Positions 1 through 8,737 of a DNA stretch of 64,000 bases are shown here, piece after piece. Below the pieces are notes generated by a model. The model saw nothing but the letters and a program-made list of their open reading frames with translations, ran no database searches and was not told the origin of the DNA. A program made the position numbers and the translations under genes. The stretch is from the NCBI GenBank assembly GCA_002344355.1, contig DDTN01000014.1, positions 146,512 through 210,511 on the forward strand, in the 5' to 3' direction. This DNA is from Proteobacteria bacterium UBA2363. GTDB lineage: Bacteria > Pseudomonadota > Gammaproteobacteria > Xanthomonadales > UBA2363. The number at the start of each line of letters is the position of its first letter. Position 1 is the first letter of the stretch.

Positions 1-19
1 CTGGAACCGGGGGGATTCC

Positions 20-3000
20 ATGTCGAACGCTGCCGCACGTCCGCTGCCGCGGCCGGCCCGCCTGGGCCGTGGCGCCCTGCTGGCGCTGACCGCGCTGCTC
101 GCCGGCGCCGACCCGGCCTGGTCCCAGGCCGGCTTCCCTAACACGCCGCGGACCCCGGGCACCCTGATCACCACCGGCCCGCAGGGCTTCGCCTCGGACG
201 GCCGCGGCGCGCTGATCGCCTTCCATGGCGGCCTGCTCTACACCATCCCCGAGCACCCCTCCAGCGCCGCCGGCAGCAGCCTGCACATCAAGGCCTGGGA
301 CATCTCCAGCGAGGCCCTGCTGGCGACGCCGCAGATGGTCGCCAACTTCGGCATCGGGCCGATGAACATGCAGGCGCACGGCTACGTGTTCCAGAACGCC
401 GACCTGCAGCTCGGCGGCGACAACTGGCTGTTCCGGCGCACCGGCTACCAGCAGTACCAGAGGGTGAACTTCCCGACCGGCGCGCCGCAGGGCTTCCACA
501 ACATGGCCTGGGAGCGCGGCCGCGCGGTGCCGCGCTGGGTGGTCGGCTTCCGCGACCCGGGCAACGGCACCATCGGCGGCAACTGGTTCTACAACCTCGA
601 CCAGCGCCGTTTCGCGATCGGCCGGCGCAGCAGCCCGTCCAGCCAGGTCGCCACCACGCTGTGGGCGGACTGGGACCACCTGTCCGTCAGCGGCGGGGTG
701 ATGGGCATGCCGCTGCTGTTCGGCGACCTGCTGATCGTCGCCAGCGAGGAACAGACCCTGTCCGGCGTCGCCGTGTACGACATGAAGCCGACCTTCCGCA
801 ACCAGGGCACGCCGCCGACCCTGCTCAGCGTCTTCAAGCAGGGCGGAACCGGCGGCTACTGGCCGGAGCTGTGGGGCGAGGGCGACACCCTGTACCTGCT
901 GTTCCCGCGCCGCAACGACGGCCTGCGCGGCTGGCAGGTGGTCGACCTCAGCGACCCGGCCGCGCCCGCCCTGGTCGCCGACGTGGTGGCCAGCACGAAC
1001 TGGCGCGACGGCCCGATGTACGCCCAGTTCCAGGACAACTTCGCGTTCACCGGCCGCTTCAAGATCGACATGCGCAACCCGCAGCAGCCGGTGCTGGCGC
1101 TGCCCTCGGAGTCGGGCGGCGCCTGGCGCGACACCAGCCAGTTCGCCCTGCCGCTGGGCAACCTGCTGGTCACCGGCGGCGTCGGCAGCATGACCGAGCA
1201 GGCCTGGCGGATCTGGGCACACCAGGCCGAGCCGGACACCCGCGGGCCGACCGTCGGCTACCACCGTCCTCGGCCCAACCAGACCAGCTGGCCGCGCACC
1301 GCGCCGCTGGCCTTCCTGATCCACGAGACCCTGCGCGCCGAGACCATCGTCAACGGCAGCACCGTGATCGTCCGGCCGGTCGGCGGCGCGCCGATCGAGG
1401 CCCTGGTCAACTTCACCTCCGGTGGCCAGCTCAACGTCGTCCCGGTGGACGACCTGGCGGCCGATACCGAGTACGAGGTGGTGTTTCCGGCCGGCGGCAT
1501 CCAGGACGTCGCCGGCAACGGCATCGAGGGCTACGGCTTCCGGTTCTCCACCGGCGGCAGCGCCTCGGGCAACCAGCCGCCGCAGATCACCGAGCTGGGT
1601 GCCGGTCCCTACCCGGCCGCGCCCGGCGCCCCGGTGTCGGCCAGCGCGACCGCCGTCGATCCCGATCCGGGCGACACCGTGCAGTACCGGTTCGTGTTCG
1701 GCGACGGCACCAGCACCGCCTGGACCGCCAGCGGCGATGCCAGCCACAGCTATGCGGCCGCCGGCCGCTACACCCTGCAGGTGCAGGCGCGCGACCCGCA
1801 CGGCGCGATCAGCACGCGGGCGACCCGGGTCACCGTGCAGGCGGTGCCGGCAGGGCCGGCGCCCACCGCCAGCGGCGCGATCGCCTGGCACGCCGCCAGC
1901 GACACGCTGTGGATCGTCAATCCCGACCACGACACGGTCAGCCGCGTGCACCGGCCGACGCGCACGCGCACCGGCGAGTTCGCGGTCGGCGCCGACCCGC
2001 GCTCGGTGGCGGTCGATGGCGCCGGCCGGATCTGGGTCGCCGGCTTCGATGCCGACCGCATCGACCTGCTCGACGCCGGCAGCGGGGCGGTCGTGCAGTC
2101 GATCGCCACCGGCTACGGCTCGGCACCGGTGGCGGTGGCCATGGCGCCGGGCGGCGCCACCGCCTATGTCGCCCTGCAGGGCGCCGGCCGGGTGCTGAAG
2201 ATCGATACCGCCACCCTCGACGTGCAGAGCCTGGCGGTCGGGCCGACCCCGCGGGCGATCGCGGTCAGCGGCGACGGCGCCCGGGTGCTGGTCACCCGCT
2301 TCGTCTCGGCGCGCAACCATGGCGAGGTCTACGACATCGCCGCAGGTCCCTTCACCCTGACCCGGCGCATCCGGCTGCCGATGCGGGCGATCCCGACCGA
2401 TTCCTCGGCCGACGGCCGCGGCGTGCCGAACTACCTGACCGCCATCGCGATCTCGCCGCGCGCCAACCGCGCCTGGATCACCGCCAAGAAGGACAACACC
2501 ACGCGCGGCCTGCAGTTCTTCGACGGCCGCCACGAGCTCGATCCGGACAACACCGTGCGCGCCCAGGTGATCGTGCTGAACCTGGCAGGCAACAGCGTCG
2601 ACGACAGCCGAGGCCGCGACCTGGACAACGCCGACTCGCCCGCCTCGGTCGCCTTCTCGCCGCTCGGCGACTACGCCTTCGTCGGCCTGCAGGGCAACGA
2701 CGAGGTGCTGGTCCTGGATGCCCTGGCGCTGGACACCACGCCGGGTCTGCAGGGCGTGGCCGGGCGCTGGCCGGTGCAGGGCGCGCCGCAGGGCGTGCTG
2801 CTCGCCGGCGGCGACCTGGTGGTGCAGAACTTCATGTCGCGCAGCGCCTCGCTGCGATCGGTCGACCACTTCCTGGCCAGCGGCGGCCAGTCCGGCACCG
2901 CCAGCCACGTCGCACTCACGGCCGGCGAAGCGCTGGCCCCGGCGGTGGCGCGCGGCAAGCGGCTGTTCTACCGCGCATCCGACCCGCGCATGAGCCCGGA

Positions 3001-4180
3001 GGGCTACATCAGTTGCGCGACCTGCCATCTCGACGGCGGCAGCGACGGCCGGGTCTGGGACTTCACCGGCCGCGGCGAGGGCCTGCGCAACAACATCGAG
3101 CTGCGCGGCCGCGCCGGCCTGGCGCACGGCCTGGTGCACTGGACCGGCAACTTCGACGAGATCCAGGACTTCGAGAACGACATCCGCCTGTTCTTCGGCG
3201 GCACCGGCTTCATGAGCGATGCCGACTTCGCCGCCACCCAGCACCCGCTGGGGCCGGCCAAGGCCGGCCTCAGCGCCGAGCTGGACGACCTGGCCGCCTA
3301 TGTCGGTTCGCTGGGCCTGGCCAGCCTGCCGCGCAGCCCGCACCGCCAGGCCAGCGGCCAGCTGACGGCGGCGGCGGTGCGTGGCCAGGCGGTGTTCGCC
3401 GCCGAAGGCTGCGCCACCTGCCATGCGCCGGCCAGCGGCTTCCGCGACGGCCAGCGCCACGACGTCGGCACGCTGCGCACCACTTCCGGGCAGCGCCTGG
3501 GCGCCCCGCTGGACGGCATCGACACGCCGACCCTGCTGGGCGTCTGGGACAACCCGCCGTACTTCCACGACGGCTCGGCCGACACACTCGATGACGTGTT
3601 CGCCGTGGCCGGCGGACCCGATTACCAGGCCGAGGCCGGCGCGCTGGCCGGTGGCGCCAGCGCGGTCACCCACTTCATCGACCTCAACGAGGGCAACGCC
3701 AGCCATGGCGGCTTCGTGCAGCTGGGCAGCGCCGGCGCGAGCGTCACCCTGGCAGGCGTCGCCGGTGGCCCCGGCGGCAACGGACGCATCGAGCTGCGCC
3801 TGGCCTGGCCGGCCGGCGCGGGTCAGTTCAACTTCACCGTCAGCGTCAACGGCAGCGTCCGCAACCTGCAGATGCCGGCGACCGGCAATGGCATCGACTG
3901 GCGCACCCTGGCCATCGACGGCGTCGCCCTGGCGCCCGGCACCGGCAACACCGTGGTGGTCACTGCGCAGTCCGGCGGCTGGCCGCCCCTGGCCCTGGAC
4001 CAGATCGTGGTGTCCGGCCCCGGCGACCTGGCCCGCGCCCAGCCGCACCGCCGGGTCCGTGCGCTGTCCGTCGGCGACCGTGCCGACCTGATCGCCTGGC
4101 TGCGCGAGCTGGACGGCCGCGATGCCAGCGGCCAGCTGCCCGGCACCGACCTCATCTTCGGCGACGGCTTCGAGCCCTGA
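20..4180 (+). CDS. Secreted multidomain di-haem cytochrome c protein with Ig-like, PKD and beta-propeller domains
   Basis: 1386 aa. The first 37 residues look like a signal peptide (Arg-rich start, LLALTALLAGA core, cut after WSQA). The order that can be read is: an N-terminal repeat region; an Ig-like (Big_5-type) domain at about 409-513; a PKD domain at about 517-609; YVTN-like propeller repeats at about 619-957; then a cytochrome c peroxidase/MauG-like module with two haem sites, CATCH at 999-1003 and CATCH at 1131-1135. The family motif YFHDGS lies near residue 1192. A beta-sandwich, carbohydrate-binding-like segment (about 1201-1331) appears inserted before the last helix of the haem module. 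The protein ends LIFGDGFEP, the tail shared by other secreted proteins here. It is probably exported, with haem attached in the periplasm. An electron-transfer or peroxidase role follows from the family; the substrate is unknown. The start is the first ATG after a G-rich stretch (ggggga). Confidence 0.85.
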   Translation: MSNAAARPLPRPARLGRGALLALTALLAGADPAWSQAGFPNTPRTPGTLITTGPQGFASDGRGALIAFHGGLLYTIPEHPSSAAGSSLHIKAWDISSEALLATPQMVANFGIGPMNMQAHGYVFQNADLQLGGDNWLFRRTGYQQYQRVNFPTGAPQGFHNMAWERGRAVPRWVVGFRDPGNGTIGGNWFYNLDQRRFAIGRRSSPSSQVATTLWADWDHLSVSGGVMGMPLLFGDLLIVASEEQTLSGVAVYDMKPTFRNQGTPPTLLSVFKQGGTGGYWPELWGEGDTLYLLFPRRNDGLRGWQVVDLSDPAAPALVADVVASTNWRDGPMYAQFQDNFAFTGRFKIDMRNPQQPVLALPSESGGAWRDTSQFALPLGNLLVTGGVGSMTEQAWRIWAHQAEPDTRGPTVGYHRPRPNQTSWPRTAPLAFLIHETLRAETIVNGSTVIVRPVGGAPIEALVNFTSGGQLNVVPVDDLAADTEYEVVFPAGGIQDVAGNGIEGYGFRFSTGGSASGNQPPQITELGAGPYPAAPGAPVSASATAVDPDPGDTVQYRFVFGDGTSTAWTASGDASHSYAAAGRYTLQVQARDPHGAISTRATRVTVQAVPAGPAPTASGAIAWHAASDTLWIVNPDHDTVSRVHRPTRTRTGEFAVGADPRSVAVDGAGRIWVAGFDADRIDLLDAGSGAVVQSIATGYGSAPVAVAMAPGGATAYVALQGAGRVLKIDTATLDVQSLAVGPTPRAIAVSGDGARVLVTRFVSARNHGEVYDIAAGPFTLTRRIRLPMRAIPTDSSADGRGVPNYLTAIAISPRANRAWITAKKDNTTRGLQFFDGRHELDPDNTVRAQVIVLNLAGNSVDDSRGRDLDNADSPASVAFSPLGDYAFVGLQGNDEVLVLDALALDTTPGLQGVAGRWPVQGAPQGVLLAGGDLVVQNFMSRSASLRSVDHFLASGGQSGTASHVALTAGEALAPAVARGKRLFYRASDPRMSPEGYISCATCHLDGGSDGRVWDFTGRGEGLRNNIELRGRAGLAHGLVHWTGNFDEIQDFENDIRLFFGGTGFMSDADFAATQHPLGPAKAGLSAELDDLAAYVGSLGLASLPRSPHRQASGQLTAAAVRGQAVFAAEGCATCHAPASGFRDGQRHDVGTLRTTSGQRLGAPLDGIDTPTLLGVWDNPPYFHDGSADTLDDVFAVAGGPDYQAEAGALAGGASAVTHFIDLNEGNASHGGFVQLGSAGASVTLAGVAGGPGGNGRIELRLAWPAGAGQFNFTVSVNGSVRNLQMPATGNGIDWRTLAIDGVALAPGTGNTVVVTAQSGGWPPLALDQIVVSGPGDLARAQPHRRVRALSVGDRADLIAWLRELDGRDASGQLPGTDLIFGDGFEP

Positions 4181-4246
4181 GGCGGCGGGCGTTGCCGCGA
4201 CAACGCCGCGCGATCGCGGACGGCGCCGCGGCCGTCCGGAGCGCGC

Positions 4247-4771
4247 TCAGCGCATGTCGCGGACCACGGTGACGTGGGCGATCACCTCGTCGATCTCGCG
4301 CCGGGCGGCGGCGGCGTCCGGCGGGTCCTGGGCCAGGTGGGCCAGGGCGGTCAGCGGATGCACGACCAGGTCCTTCATGTGGTAGCAGGACGCCGCGTCC
4401 GCGACCGCCGGCAGCTCGCCGTCCTTGTGGTAGCCGGCCTCGATCTGCGCCGGCGTCAACGAGGTCCACAGCTTGCCCAGGCGCAGGGCCGCGGTCAGGT
4501 AGGGCTCGCAGTGCGGCCGGGCGGAGAGAAATTCGGGCAGCACCGCATCGGCGCTGGCCAGCAGCTCGTCGGCGTGCGCGGACAGCTCGTCGGCGCCGGC
4601 GCCGGCGTCGATGGCGCCGGCGAACTCGCGCGCCTGGTCCTGGTAGCGGTCGAGCGTGGCGCGCGCGGTCGCCGACAGCGCGGGGCCGCTTTCCGGCGCG
4701 GCGGGCGCGGGTTCGCGGCCGCAGGCGGCGACGGCGGCGGCGAGGGCGATCAGGGTGAGGCGACGGACCAT
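4247..4771 (-). CDS. Small putative lipoprotein of unknown function
   Basis: 174 aa. The N-terminus MVRRLTLIALAAAVAACG has a lipobox-like end (VAAC), so it is probably a lipid-anchored periplasmic protein. The start is supported by GAGGAA about seven bases upstream. The rest is mostly helical and charged, with two Cys in the mature part (in PHCEP and ASCYH), and no family is recognised. It lies about 105 bases downstream of the TlpA-like gene on the same strand, so it may be the last gene of the cutA-dsbD-tlpA group, or may have its own promoter. Helical periplasmic proteins with spaced His and Cys sometimes bind metal or haem (cytochrome c'/b562-like folds), but no CxxCH is present and this is only a guess. 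Confidence 0.7.
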   Translation of the reverse strand: MVRRLTLIALAAAVAACGREPAPAAPESGPALSATARATLDRYQDQAREFAGAIDAGAGADELSAHADELLASADAVLPEFLSARPHCEPYLTAALRLGKLWTSLTPAQIEAGYHKDGELPAVADAASCYHMKDLVVHPLTALAHLAQDPPDAAAARREIDEVIAHVTVVRDMR

Positions 4772-4876
4772 GGCGGGTTCCTCGTGAGCGGATTCGTAAG
4801 GCGGGTGGTTGCGGCGGTCGCGGGGCGGTGCGGCGCTGCAGGCTGCCCCGATTGTTCCACGTCGGGCGCCGGTCGG

Positions 4877-5434
4877 TCAGCGCCGGCCGGTGCCGAAGCG
4901 CGCCAGCCAGTCGTCCAGGCGCGCCTCGTCGAGCAGTCCGGCGCGCCGTTCCAGCAGCCGGCCGTCGGCGCCGATCACCACCGTGTAGGGCAGCACGCCG
5001 CGGCTGTTGCCGACCTGCAGGGACGAGCCGGCCAGCTCGCGGCGGGCGAGCAGGATCGGGTAGGCGACCGGGTGGTCGGCCAGGAAACCGCGCACCGCGT
5101 CCTCGTCGTCCTCGGCGATGCCCAGCACGGCGACGGCGTCGCCGTGGCGGGCCGCCCAGGCGTCCAGCATCGGCATCTCCTCGACGCAGGGCGGGCACCA
5201 GCTCGCCCAGTAGTTGACGATGCGCAGGCGGCCGGCGCTGTCGGACAGGCGCACCGGGCGGCCGTCGACGTCGTCCAGCGACCAGTCCGGGACCGGCTGG
5301 CCGACCGCCACCTGGTCGACGCCGGCCGGGGCCGGCGGGTTGTCGTAGAGCCAGCCGCCGAGCAGGAAGCCGGCGCCGCCGCCGACCACGGCGAACGCCA
5401 CCAGCAGCACGGGCAGCAGCAGGCGACGGTTCAT
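4877..5434 (-). CDS. TlpA/ResA-like membrane-anchored thioredoxin
   Basis: 185 aa. One N-terminal membrane anchor (about residues 4-29) is followed by a periplasmic thioredoxin fold with the active-site motif WCPPC (C80 and C83) in NYWASWCPPCVEEMPML, typical of TlpA/ResA/DsbE reductases. The cis-proline region GVLPYTVVI is present. Its ATG overlaps the dsbD stop codon (ATGA), so translation is probably coupled. The likely role is to take electrons from DsbD and reduce periplasmic disulfides, for example in apocytochrome c or copper-binding proteins. That would fit the di-haem protein at 20-4180, but the partner is not shown by the sequence. Confidence 0.88.
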   Translation of the reverse strand: MNRRLLLPVLLVAFAVVGGGAGFLLGGWLYDNPPAPAGVDQVAVGQPVPDWSLDDVDGRPVRLSDSAGRLRIVNYWASWCPPCVEEMPMLDAWAARHGDAVAVLGIAEDDEDAVRGFLADHPVAYPILLARRELAGSSLQVGNSRGVLPYTVVIGADGRLLERRAGLLDEARLDDWLARFGTGRR

Positions 5435-7794
5435 GGCCGCGCCTGGCCGGCCTGCCCGATGCGCCGCGCGAACGCCGGCGCCGCCTCGAAGCCGACCAGC
5501 CGGAACGGGCGCAGCTCGGCGGCGTCGCGGAAGAACAGCGTCGCCGGCGGCCCGATGATGCCGAAGCGGCGCTGCAGGGCGACGTCGTCGGCGGTCTGGT
5601 CGGTGACGTCGACCTTGAGCAGGACCACGTCGCCGAGCGCCGCGCGCACCGCCTCGTCGGTGAAGGTGTAGCGCTCCATGCGCTTGCACTCCACGCACCA
5701 GTCGGCATAGAAATCGAACAGCACCAGGCGGTCGTCCGCGGCGGCGCGGGCCAGGGCCGCGTCCAGCCCGGCCTCGCCGACCACCTTCTCGAACTGCACC
5801 GGCGCCACCTGCGCCGCGCCGCCGCGCAGGCCGGCCAGCGGCCGCAGCCAGTCGTTGCCGCCGGCCATGGCGCCGATCAGTTGTGCGGCACCCAGCACCA
5901 GGGCGATCACGCCGAGCGCCTGCCCCAGGCGCCGGGCGCGGCCGGCATCGGCGGGCAGCAGGGTGAGCGCGCCGCCGAACACGCCGCAGCCGACCAGCAG
6001 GGCGCCTAGCAGGGCCAGGGTCCAGGCAGGCGGCAGGATGCGCTCGAGCATCCACCAGGCCAGGAACAGGAAGGCGACGCCGAACAGCGCCTTGACCGTG
6101 TCCATCCAGGCGCCGGCGCGCGGCAGCCAGCGCCCGGCGCCGGTGCCGACCACCAGCAGCGGCAGGCCCATGCCCATGGCCAGGGCGAACAGCGCCGCGC
6201 CGCCCAGCACCGGGTCGCCGGTCTGGCCGATGTAGGCCACCGCCGCCGCCAGCGGCGGCGCCACGCAGGGGCCGACGATCAGCGCCGAGAGCATGCCCAT
6301 CAGCGCGACGCCGGCCAGCGAGCCCCCGGCGCCGCGGTTGCTGGCGCTGGCCAGGCGGTTCTGCCAGCGCGCCGGCAGCTGCAGCTCGTAGTAGCCGAAC
6401 ATCGAGAACGCCAGCGCCACGAACAGCGCCGCGAACGAGATCAGGATCCAGGGCTTCTGGAACAGCGCCTGCAGGTTCTGGCCGGCCAGGCCGGCGATCA
6501 CGCCGGCGATCGTGAACACCACCGCGTTGGCCAGCACGTAGACCAGCGACAGCGTGAACGCGCGGCGCGTGGTCACTGTGCCGGCGCCGGCGATCAGGCC
6601 GGACAGGATCGGCACCATCGGCAGCACGCAGGGCGTGAATGCCAGCAGCAGGCCGGCCAGCAGGAAGCCGGCCAGGGTCAGCCAGCCGCCGCGGGTCAGC
6701 AGGCTGCCGTCGTCGGCGGTGGCGGGCATGGCGTTGCCGACGGTCGTGGCCGGTTCGCCCAGGGCCGGGGGCGGCGGCGGTTCGGCGGCGATCGCCGTGC
6801 GCGCCGCGGCGATCGCCTCGGGCGATGCCGGCGGCAGGTCGACCACCAGGCTGCGCTGCATGGGCGGATAGCAGATGCCGTCGAGCTGGCAGCCCTGCAG
6901 GTCCACCGCGAGGGTCACCGTGGTGGCCGTGCCGGCGCGTTCCGGGGCGATCGCCAGCGGCACCTCGACCTGGCCGAAGAACACCTGGACCTGCCCGAAG
7001 TGCTCGTCCTCGTGGGCGGTCGCGGCCGGCCACTGCGGTTGCCCGAGCAGCGCGTCGCCGGCGTCGACGCGCAGCCGCGTGGCGTCGCGGTACAGGTAGT
7101 AGCCGGGCGGCATGGTGAAGCGGGCCAGCAGGCGGGTGGCGTCCAGCGCGATCGCCTCGACCACGAAGGCCTGCTCCTGCGGCAGCGGCGGCTCGCGGCC
7201 GCCGGGCAGCGGCTCCTGGAGCGGCTCGAAGGCACTCCCGGGCGCGCTGCCCGGCAGGCCCGGGATCGGTGCCGGCGGCGCCACCGCCGGCAGGCCGGGC
7301 GGGCGGCCGCCGGTCAGCGGCTGCGCGGCCAGGGCCAGCGGCGCCGGCTCGGCGCGGGCCGGCAGCTGCAGGGCCACCGCCTGGCGATGCGGCGGATAGC
7401 AGACGCCGACGTCGGCGCAGCCCTGGAAGCGCACCTGCACGGTGGTCCCGGCCAGCCCGGCCGGCCAGGACAGCGGCGCACTGGCACGAAGCTCGCCGCG
7501 GTAGGTCTCGACATCGCCGAAGAACTCGTCGGTGTAGGCGGTGCCCGGCGGCGTCTCCAGCGCACCGGCCACGACGCCGTCGTCCTCGGCCTCGACGCCC
7601 AGGCGATGGCGGTAGAGGTAGTAGCCCGGGGCGATCGTCCAGGTCAGGCGCAGGACGCCGGCCGGGTCGACCTGGGCGCTGACCGCGAAGGCCTCCTCCA
7701 CGGGCAGCAGCTCGTCCTCGTCGACCGCCGCCTGGCAGGCGGCCAGGGGCAACAGCAGGGCGAGCAGGCAGGTCAGGCGGGGCAGTCGGGACAT
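5431..7794 (-). CDS. dsbD: Thiol:disulfide interchange protein DsbD with duplicated N-terminal alpha domain
   Basis: 787 aa from the ATG at 7794. Signal sequence with a possible lipobox (LLPLAAC). Two copies of the periplasmic DsbD alpha domain follow, with cysteine pairs C126/C132 (CADVGVC) and C302/C308 (CQLDGIC), each carrying the APGYYLY/PPGYYLY signature. A multi-pass beta domain starts at about 370 (AFTPCVLPMVPILSG, C389). The C-terminal thioredoxin-like gamma domain has WCVEC (C700, C703). DsbD moves reducing power from cytoplasmic thioredoxin to periplasmic proteins. E. coli DsbD has one alpha domain, so the tandem copy is unusual. It sits downstream of cutA (77-base gap) and overlaps the TlpA-like gene by four bases. 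Confidence 0.93.
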   Translation of the reverse strand: MSRLPRLTCLLALLLPLAACQAAVDEDELLPVEEAFAVSAQVDPAGVLRLTWTIAPGYYLYRHRLGVEAEDDGVVAGALETPPGTAYTDEFFGDVETYRGELRASAPLSWPAGLAGTTVQVRFQGCADVGVCYPPHRQAVALQLPARAEPAPLALAAQPLTGGRPPGLPAVAPPAPIPGLPGSAPGSAFEPLQEPLPGGREPPLPQEQAFVVEAIALDATRLLARFTMPPGYYLYRDATRLRVDAGDALLGQPQWPAATAHEDEHFGQVQVFFGQVEVPLAIAPERAGTATTVTLAVDLQGCQLDGICYPPMQRSLVVDLPPASPEAIAAARTAIAAEPPPPPALGEPATTVGNAMPATADDGSLLTRGGWLTLAGFLLAGLLLAFTPCVLPMVPILSGLIAGAGTVTTRRAFTLSLVYVLANAVVFTIAGVIAGLAGQNLQALFQKPWILISFAALFVALAFSMFGYYELQLPARWQNRLASASNRGAGGSLAGVALMGMLSALIVGPCVAPPLAAAVAYIGQTGDPVLGGAALFALAMGMGLPLLVVGTGAGRWLPRAGAWMDTVKALFGVAFLFLAWWMLERILPPAWTLALLGALLVGCGVFGGALTLLPADAGRARRLGQALGVIALVLGAAQLIGAMAGGNDWLRPLAGLRGGAAQVAPVQFEKVVGEAGLDAALARAAADDRLVLFDFYADWCVECKRMERYTFTDEAVRAALGDVVLLKVDVTDQTADDVALQRRFGIIGPPATLFFRDAAELRPFRLVGFEAAPAFARRIGQAGQARP

Positions 7795-7871
7795 GGGGCG
7801 ATCATGGACGGAGGAAGGTGCAGGCGCGGTGGCGGTCCGGCGCCGCGCCGCAGGGACGTGCGACCGCGTGA

Positions 7872-8204
7872 TCAGGGGCCAGGTTCCGTGACCGTGGCCT
7901 CGGCCAGCCAGGCCAGGTACGCCGGCAGTCCCTCGGCGACCGGCAGGGCCAGCAGCTCGGGGACCTCGTAAGGATGCAGGGACGGCAGCCGGGCGGCCAG
8001 GTCGGGCCAGCGCGCCCGGGTGGTCTTGACCAGCAGCAGCACCTCGGCCTCCTCGACCACGGCGCCCCGCCAGCGGTAGACCGAAGCGGTCAGCGGCAGC
8101 CGGCTGACGCAGGCCGCCAGGCCGGACTCGACCAGGGACCGCGACAGCGCGCTGGCGGCGGCCTCGTCGGGACAGGTGGTCAGGGCGAGCAGGGCGTCGG
8201 TCAT
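7872..8204 (-). CDS. cutA: CutA1 divalent-cation tolerance protein
   Basis: 110 aa, the normal CutA1 length. The N-terminus MTDALLALTTCPDEAAA matches the first strand and helix, and the family core ASVYRWRG...EEAEVLLLVKTT and LHPYEVPELLALPV is present. CutA1 forms small trimers and is linked to copper tolerance, though its exact role is unsettled. The ATG at 8204 gives the family's normal N-terminus; earlier in-frame starts would add unrelated residues. It is the first gene of the minus-strand group with dsbD and the TlpA-like gene, and is divergent from groES. The cutA-dsbD-groES arrangement is common in Xanthomonadales and related gammaproteobacteria. Confidence 0.93.
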   Translation of the reverse strand: MTDALLALTTCPDEAAASALSRSLVESGLAACVSRLPLTASVYRWRGAVVEEAEVLLLVKTTRARWPDLAARLPSLHPYEVPELLALPVAEGLPAYLAWLAEATVTEPGP

Positions 8205-8283
8205 GGCCGGCAAGCATACCCGCCCCCGCCGGGAGGCGATCCGGCGGTGCCGCCGCCCGCCCCCGCTGCCGCACCTGCCGGCC

Positions 8284-8309
8284 CTTGAAAGCCCGCCGGC
8301 GGGCCCCAT
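8284..8309 (+). promoter_or_regulatory. Heat-shock (sigma-32-type) promoter of groESL
   Basis: CTTGAAA (8284-8290) and CCCCAT (8304-8309) are separated by 13 bases. This matches the RpoH promoter consensus (CTTGAAA, 11-16 bases, CCCCAT) almost perfectly. It lies about 125 bases upstream of the groES start and just before the CIRCE operator. Confidence 0.88.
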
Positions 8310-8356
8310 CAAGGGCGCGCTGGTGGAGTTGGCTGCGATGGCGTGTGCCGGTATCA

Positions 8357-8383
8357 TTGGCACTCACTGGCGCCGAGTGCTGA
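8357..8383 (+). promoter_or_regulatory. CIRCE operator (HrcA binding site) of groESL
   Basis: TTGGCACTC, nine bases, GAGTGCTGA. The CIRCE consensus is TTAGCACTC-N9-GAGTGCTAA, so each arm matches eight of nine positions and the spacing is exact. HrcA would repress the transcript here. Together with the sigma-32 promoter upstream this gives dual heat-shock control, as known in Xanthomonas. hrcA itself is not in this window. Confidence 0.93.
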
Positions 8384-8433
8384 CAGCTCCGCCTTATTCC
8401 CAGTCCGTTCAACCACTTGCGATAGGGTTAGCC

Positions 8434-8724
8434 ATGAAGATTCGTCCCCTGCACGACCGCGTGATCATCAAGCGCCTGGAAGCCGAGACCACCACCGCCG
8501 GTGGCATCGTGATCCCCGACAGCGCCACCGAGAAGCCCATCAAGGGCGAGGTCCTGGCGGTCGGCAACGGCAAGATCCTGGAGAGCGGCGAGAAGCGCGC
8601 CCTCGACATCAAGGTCGGCGACAAGGTGCTGTTCGGCAAGTACAGCGGCACCGAGGTCAAGGTCGACGGCCAGGAGCTGCTGGTGATGCGCGAGGAAGAC
8701 GTCATGGCGGTCATCGAGGGATAA
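8434..8724 (+). CDS. groES: Co-chaperonin GroES
   Basis: 96 aa, full length. It starts MKIRPLHDRVIIKR and contains the mobile loop ETTTAGGIVIPDSATEKP and the C-terminal EEDVMAVIEG, all standard for GroES. It caps the GroEL cage during ATP-driven folding in the cytoplasm. Control comes from the sigma-32-type promoter and CIRCE upstream. groEL follows after 160 bases, which hold a long imperfect hairpin. The start is the ATG giving the conserved MKIRPL N-terminus; the upstream in-frame Met codons overlap the operator region. Confidence 0.97.
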   Translation: MKIRPLHDRVIIKRLEAETTTAGGIVIPDSATEKPIKGEVLAVGNGKILESGEKRALDIKVGDKVLFGKYSGTEVKVDGQELLVMREEDVMAVIEG

Positions 8725-8737
8725 GCGGCGCCAGCTC

